Made by a program: the position numbers and the translations under genes. The notes under the pieces were generated by a model that saw only the letters and a list, made by a program, of their open reading frames with translations, searched no databases and was not told the origin of the DNA. Below, piece by piece: positions 6,518-9,147 of a stretch of DNA of 9,147 nt. The stretch comes from Oscillospiraceae bacterium (GTDB lineage Bacteria > Bacillota_A > Clostridia > Oscillospirales > Oscillospiraceae), in contig CADAPN010000071.1 in NCBI GenBank assembly GCA_902789835.1, positions 1 through 9,147 of the forward strand, written 5' to 3'. Position 1 is the stretch's first letter, and each line of letters opens with the position of its first letter.

Positions 6518-7444
6518 TCAGCGCACGGCCTCCAGGCCGAGCTCCTGCGGCTGAAACCGCGGGCAGACGCTCTCCGGTACGGTGATGGTGGCGCTGGCCA
6601 GCCTTGTTCCGATCACGCAGGCCTCATCCAGGGTCTTTCCGTAGCTCAGGCCGATGCTGACCCCGGCGCAGAAGGCATCCCCCGCGCCTGAGGTGTCCAC
6701 CACATGGACCGGGACCGGCGGGCACACGCCGCAGCTTCCCCGTGCTTCGGCCCAGACGGCGCCCTGACTCCCCATCGTCACGACCATGGAGTTGAGCCCC
6801 GCCGCCTGAATCCGACGGTGAAGCTCCTGCGCCATCTGCTCCGGCTCCAGGTCCATGAAGTCGTCGGCGAAGAAGATCCCCGCTTCCTGCTGGTTGCAGA
6901 TGAAGCAGTTGGTCTTCATGATCAGGTCCCGCCGCTGCAGGGCGATGCTCATGTTCGCCACCAGCGCGTAGGTCGGCACGCCGTATTTTTCGGTGTAGCG
7001 GAAGGTCTCCTTGGCGACCTCCTTGTCGATGTCGATTTCGATGACACAGCTGGTCGCGTCCTCGAAGATCTCGTCCCCGTGCTCCTGAAGCAGCTTCAGC
7101 ATGGCCTCCATCTTGGGCCGCTTGGAGATGGACCCCACCACGTCGCCCTTGTGGTCCATCACCGCCAGCCAGATGCCCATGCCGTCCGGAACAACCGCGA
7201 CAAACTTGGTGTCCACCTTGTGATTCTGCAGCTTGCGAAGCACCTCGGCCCCCTGGGCGGTGTTGTCCACCATGCTCACAAAGCGCGGCCGCAGCTCGAC
7301 ATTCGCGATGTCCTCCGCCACGTTCCGGCCGACACCGCCGTGGACAATCTCCACCCGGCCGGCATTGCGCCCGGCCGGGATATACGTTCCCTCCGGAAAT
7401 CCCTTGAAGTCTACGAACACATTTCCGACCACGACCATCGGCAT
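6518..7444 (-). CDS. PfkB-family carbohydrate/nucleoside kinase
   Basis: A 308-residue, full-length member of the ribokinase/PfkB superfamily, which transfers phosphate from ATP to a sugar, sugar phosphate or nucleoside hydroxyl in the cytoplasm. Signature 1 is GGVGRNVAE (36-44). NQQEAG (184-189) corresponds to the NxxE magnesium motif, TMGSQG (223-228) to the TxGxxG nucleotide-binding turn, and DTSGAGDAFCAG (250-261) to signature 2, with catalytic base Asp256. The GG.xRN.AE form of signature 1 is seen in pseudouridine kinases and relatives, but no pseudouridine glycosidase gene is in view, so the substrate stays open. Start ATG at 7444 has a strong site AAAGGAGA (7460-7453) at 8-base spacing. 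It has a possible promoter of its own in the preceding spacer and a terminator behind it, so it appears separate from the flavoprotein operon. Confidence 0.93.
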   Translation of the reverse strand: MPMVVVGNVFVDFKGFPEGTYIPAGRNAGRVEIVHGGVGRNVAEDIANVELRPRFVSMVDNTAQGAEVLRKLQNHKVDTKFVAVVPDGMGIWLAVMDHKGDVVGSISKRPKMEAMLKLLQEHGDEIFEDATSCVIEIDIDKEVAKETFRYTEKYGVPTYALVANMSIALQRRDLIMKTNCFICNQQEAGIFFADDFMDLEPEQMAQELHRRIQAAGLNSMVVTMGSQGAVWAEARGSCGVCPPVPVHVVDTSGAGDAFCAGVSIGLSYGKTLDEACVIGTRLASATITVPESVCPRFQPQELGLEAVR

Positions 7445-7472
7445 AAGCAGAATCTCCTTTTCTCTCTCAGCA

Positions 7473-7521
7473 GGAATCAGTTCTCGGTTTTATCAAGTTT
7501 ATCACATGCCCTGGGAATCAG
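7473..7521. repeat. Direct repeat GGAATCAG, possible regulator binding sites
   Basis: GGAATCAG occurs at 7473-7480 and again at 7514-7521, 41 bases apart, close to four helical turns. The right copy overlaps the predicted -35 and the left copy lies just downstream of the predicted transcription start of the kinase gene. AraC-family proteins often bind direct repeats, and such a regulator is encoded immediately upstream. On base composition alone an 8-base repeat in a spacer this size arises by chance roughly once in twelve, so the assignment is tentative. Confidence 0.3.
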
Positions 7522-7524
7522 CAA
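7496..7524 (-). promoter_or_regulatory. Possible promoter of the PfkB-family kinase gene
   Basis: In the spacer after the AraC-type gene, minus-strand TTGCTG (7524-7519) and TAAACT (7501-7496) are 17 bases apart; matches to consensus are 3 of 6 and 4 of 6. The -10 lies in the most A/T-rich part of the spacer, where TTTATCAAG/TTTATCACA forms a tandem 9-base repeat (about 7489-7506). No terminator is visible after the AraC-type gene, so read-through from upstream is also possible. Confidence 0.35.
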
Positions 7525-7557
7525 CCGTTTCTTTCCGCTTTTTCTCCGTCGCGGCGC

Positions 7558-8424
7558 TTATTTCAGCGCGCCCGGGCTCACGCCGAAGCTCTGCCGGAAC
7601 GCGCGGTAAAACGCCGAGTAGTCCGTGAAGCCCGCGTCAGCCGCCGCCCGGTTTGCCGGCTCCCCTTCGCGGATCAGCCTCGCCGCGTAAAGAAGGCGCT
7701 TCTGCCGGATATAGGCATGGACCGTCTCGCCGGTCTGCGCCTTGAACAGGCGCATGAAGTGATAGCGGCTTAAGAAAACCTGTTCGGCCAGCTCGCCCAC
7801 CGAGAGCTCTTCTCCAAGGTGCTCGTTGATGTACGAAAGGGTCTCGCGGATCTTGGGCGCGTAGCGTTTTTCCTCCGCCTCCGGTTCCGGGCTGATCCTT
7901 CCAAGCTGTACCAGAAGCTGCACAATATACGTGTCGCACATGGTCTGTGCGCCGAAGCGCCCGTCCTTCTGGGCACGCTCAAAGGCGTTCAGGATCTCTT
8001 CCAGTTCCCGCCTCTGCGCCTCGTCCGGCACCAGGCGGTACTCCCCGCGCCGGTCCGCCTCGTCGAAGCAGTCGGTCAGCCTCGCCTCCGGAAGCAGCTG
8101 GTCATAGTAGCCCCTGTCCAGATACAGGATGATCCGCTCATAGGGTTCGGACTTGTCGATCATCGCCTTGTGGATCGCGTGGTGCTTCACCAGGAGGATG
8201 TCCCAGGGCCGGAGGTCATAGGAGCTCCCCTCCACGGCGTACTCCACCCGCCCGGAGAGCAGCAGCACGATCTTGTCAAATTCGTGGAAGTGGAAATCCC
8301 GCTCCTGGCCGGCGGTGTCCCGCAGGTGGAAGTAGTGATAGTTCTCCTCCAGATAGCCTTCGCGGCTGTAGGCCTTTTTCCCGGCCGTGGTTCCGCTTGT
8401 GTTTCCGTTCGTTTTCGTGCTCAC
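7558..8424 (-). CDS. AraC-family transcriptional regulator with cupin sensor domain
   Basis: A 288-residue regulator with the standard two-part layout. Residues about 40-105 form a cupin/AraC-type ligand-binding barrel: FHFHEF (44-49) supplies His45 and His47, Gly58 closes the first cupin motif, and His81, His82 and His85 lie in the second; these could hold a metal or ligand. The C-terminal domain (about 192-288) is a double helix-turn-helix: helix pair one around 207-229 (LSVGELAEQVFLSRYHFMRLF), pair two around 256-279, ending in the family tail FGVSPGALK. The GTG start (8424-8422) overlaps the TGA of the methyltransferase gene as GTGA and is preceded by AAGGGGGG within that gene, so the two are translationally coupled. 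The target is unknown; the downstream kinase promoter, which has a direct repeat, is the nearest candidate. Confidence 0.92.
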   Translation of the reverse strand: MSTKTNGNTSGTTAGKKAYSREGYLEENYHYFHLRDTAGQERDFHFHEFDKIVLLLSGRVEYAVEGSSYDLRPWDILLVKHHAIHKAMIDKSEPYERIILYLDRGYYDQLLPEARLTDCFDEADRRGEYRLVPDEAQRRELEEILNAFERAQKDGRFGAQTMCDTYIVQLLVQLGRISPEPEAEEKRYAPKIRETLSYINEHLGEELSVGELAEQVFLSRYHFMRLFKAQTGETVHAYIRQKRLLYAARLIREGEPANRAAADAGFTDYSAFYRAFRQSFGVSPGALK

Positions 8425-9147
8425 CGCTGTCCGCCCCCCTTCCGCAGGACGGCGCTCCCGTGCAGGTCGCAGACCGGCATGGCCAGCAGCCCCCGCTCCG
8501 CGCAGAACTCCCGCACGGCTTTTCCGGCGCCGGAAAACTGGGTGCTGTTCACATCGTGTATAAGCAGCACCCCGCCCGGCGACAGGCGGTCGAAGAACAG
8601 CGGCAGCGCCGCCGCGGTGGGGGCGTAGAGGTCCGCGTCGACGGAGACAAAGGCAAAGGTCATCTCCGTACAGCCGCGGAAGGTGTCCGGGAAGTAGCCC
8701 TTATGAAACACCGCCCGTTCGGGATGCGGCAGGCGCTTTTCCACAAGCTCCGCGGCGGTGTCGGCGAAGTCGCCTGTCTTTGCCCGGGCCAGGCCCTCTT
8801 TCCGCTCGAGCTCCACATCCTCCGCCGGGAAGCCCTCGAAGGTGTCGAACAGGTGGAGGGTCCGATCGGGAAAGGCGGCGTTAATGAGCGCGGCGAAGTC
8901 GCCCCGAAAGACGCCCAGCTCCGCCGCGTCGCCCGGGATGTTTTCCTCCCGGATCTGCTCGGCCAGCAGGCGCATGGTCGCCGCCCGGGCGTCGAAGGTC
9001 TTGAGCGCGTCCGGGCGAAGAATTTCTCCCTTGAAGCCGAGCGCCCGGACCTGGGCTTCCATCTGTCCGGCCCGCTCTTCATCCAGCACGCAGAGGCAGA
9101 CACAGTCCGGCTCACGCCGCAGGCTCTCCCGCGGGGAGAGGACCGGC
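8421..9147 (-). CDS. TylF/macrocin O-methyltransferase family protein, 5' end missing
   Basis: The reading frame stays open to the right edge, so the start is outside the window; 241 residues are visible. A GTG at 9089 is an internal codon: the frame before it encodes a plausible beta-strand (PDCVCLCVLDEE), so it should not be taken as the start. SAM-dependent methyltransferase motifs, numbered on visible residues: glycine-rich motif ELGVFRG (76-82), FDTFEGFP (100-107) which is diagnostic of the TylF family, metal/substrate-site DADLY (170-174), PGG turn (190-192) and His197-Asp198. The N-terminal part (about 14-45) looks like the end of a small Rossmann-like domain that often precedes this enzyme in sugar or glycan clusters. 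The family methylates sugar hydroxyls in antibiotics and surface glycans; the acceptor here is unknown. It is coupled to the AraC-type gene by a 4-base overlap. Confidence 0.88.
   Translation of the reverse strand, partial: PVLSPRESLRREPDCVCLCVLDEERAGQMEAQVRALGFKGEILRPDALKTFDARAATMRLLAEQIREENIPGDAAELGVFRGDFAALINAAFPDRTLHLFDTFEGFPAEDVELERKEGLARAKTGDFADTAAELVEKRLPHPERAVFHKGYFPDTFRGCTEMTFAFVSVDADLYAPTAAALPLFFDRLSPGGVLLIHDVNSTQFSGAGKAVREFCAERGLLAMPVCDLHGSAVLRKGGGQR

Noticed and set aside
6518..7444. Naming the kinase as pseudouridine kinase (psuK)
   Set aside because: The form of signature 1 is compatible, but there is no pseudouridine-5'-phosphate glycosidase gene beside it and other PfkB subfamilies share the motif.
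9087..9089. GTG as the start of the methyltransferase gene
   Set aside because: The frame continues without a stop to the window edge and encodes a sensible beta-strand before it, and no ribosome binding site precedes the GTG.

Overview
The window is a GC-rich bacterial segment in which every supportable gene lies on the minus strand, so transcription runs from high to low coordinates. Spacers are much more AT-rich than the genes, ribosome binding sites are strong AGGAGG-like sequences, and the metabolic style is anaerobic (ferredoxin plus FAD reductase). This suggests a GC-rich Clostridia-type gut or anaerobic Firmicute. That placement is inference from style, since no marker gene is present. 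No tRNA, rRNA, CRISPR array, insertion sequence or phage gene was found.

Right-hand part (about 6440-9147), in transcription order: a TylF-type O-methyltransferase whose 5' end lies outside the window; an AraC-family regulator whose GTG start overlaps the methyltransferase stop (GTGA); a 113-base spacer with a possible promoter and an 8-base direct repeat; and a PfkB-family sugar/nucleoside kinase. The kinase is followed by a perfect 11-bp hairpin with a T-rich tail, taken as its terminator.

Left-hand part (1-6331): one tightly packed operon with its own promoter (-10 TAGAAT, -35 TTGCGT, 17-base spacing). Order: a 651-residue fumarate-reductase/AprA-like FAD flavoprotein, a 101-residue 2[4Fe-4S] ferredoxin-like partner, two Dpp/Opp-type permeases, two Dpp/Opp-type ATPases, and the first 27 codons of a secreted protein that should be the substrate-binding protein. 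Between flavoprotein and last ATPase the genes overlap or lie within 18 bases of each other.

The most notable content is this operon. A cytoplasmic flavoprotein/iron-sulfur pair is wired directly to a peptide/nickel/opine-class importer, which reads as an import-and-reduce (or import-and-oxidise) module for an unknown small molecule. The flavoprotein resembles the alpha subunit of adenylylsulfate reductase in layout but has unusual cysteine-rich motifs, and no sulfate-activation or sulfite-reduction gene is nearby. The second point of interest is a three-segment inverted repeat between the kinase and this operon that could fold in two mutually exclusive ways.
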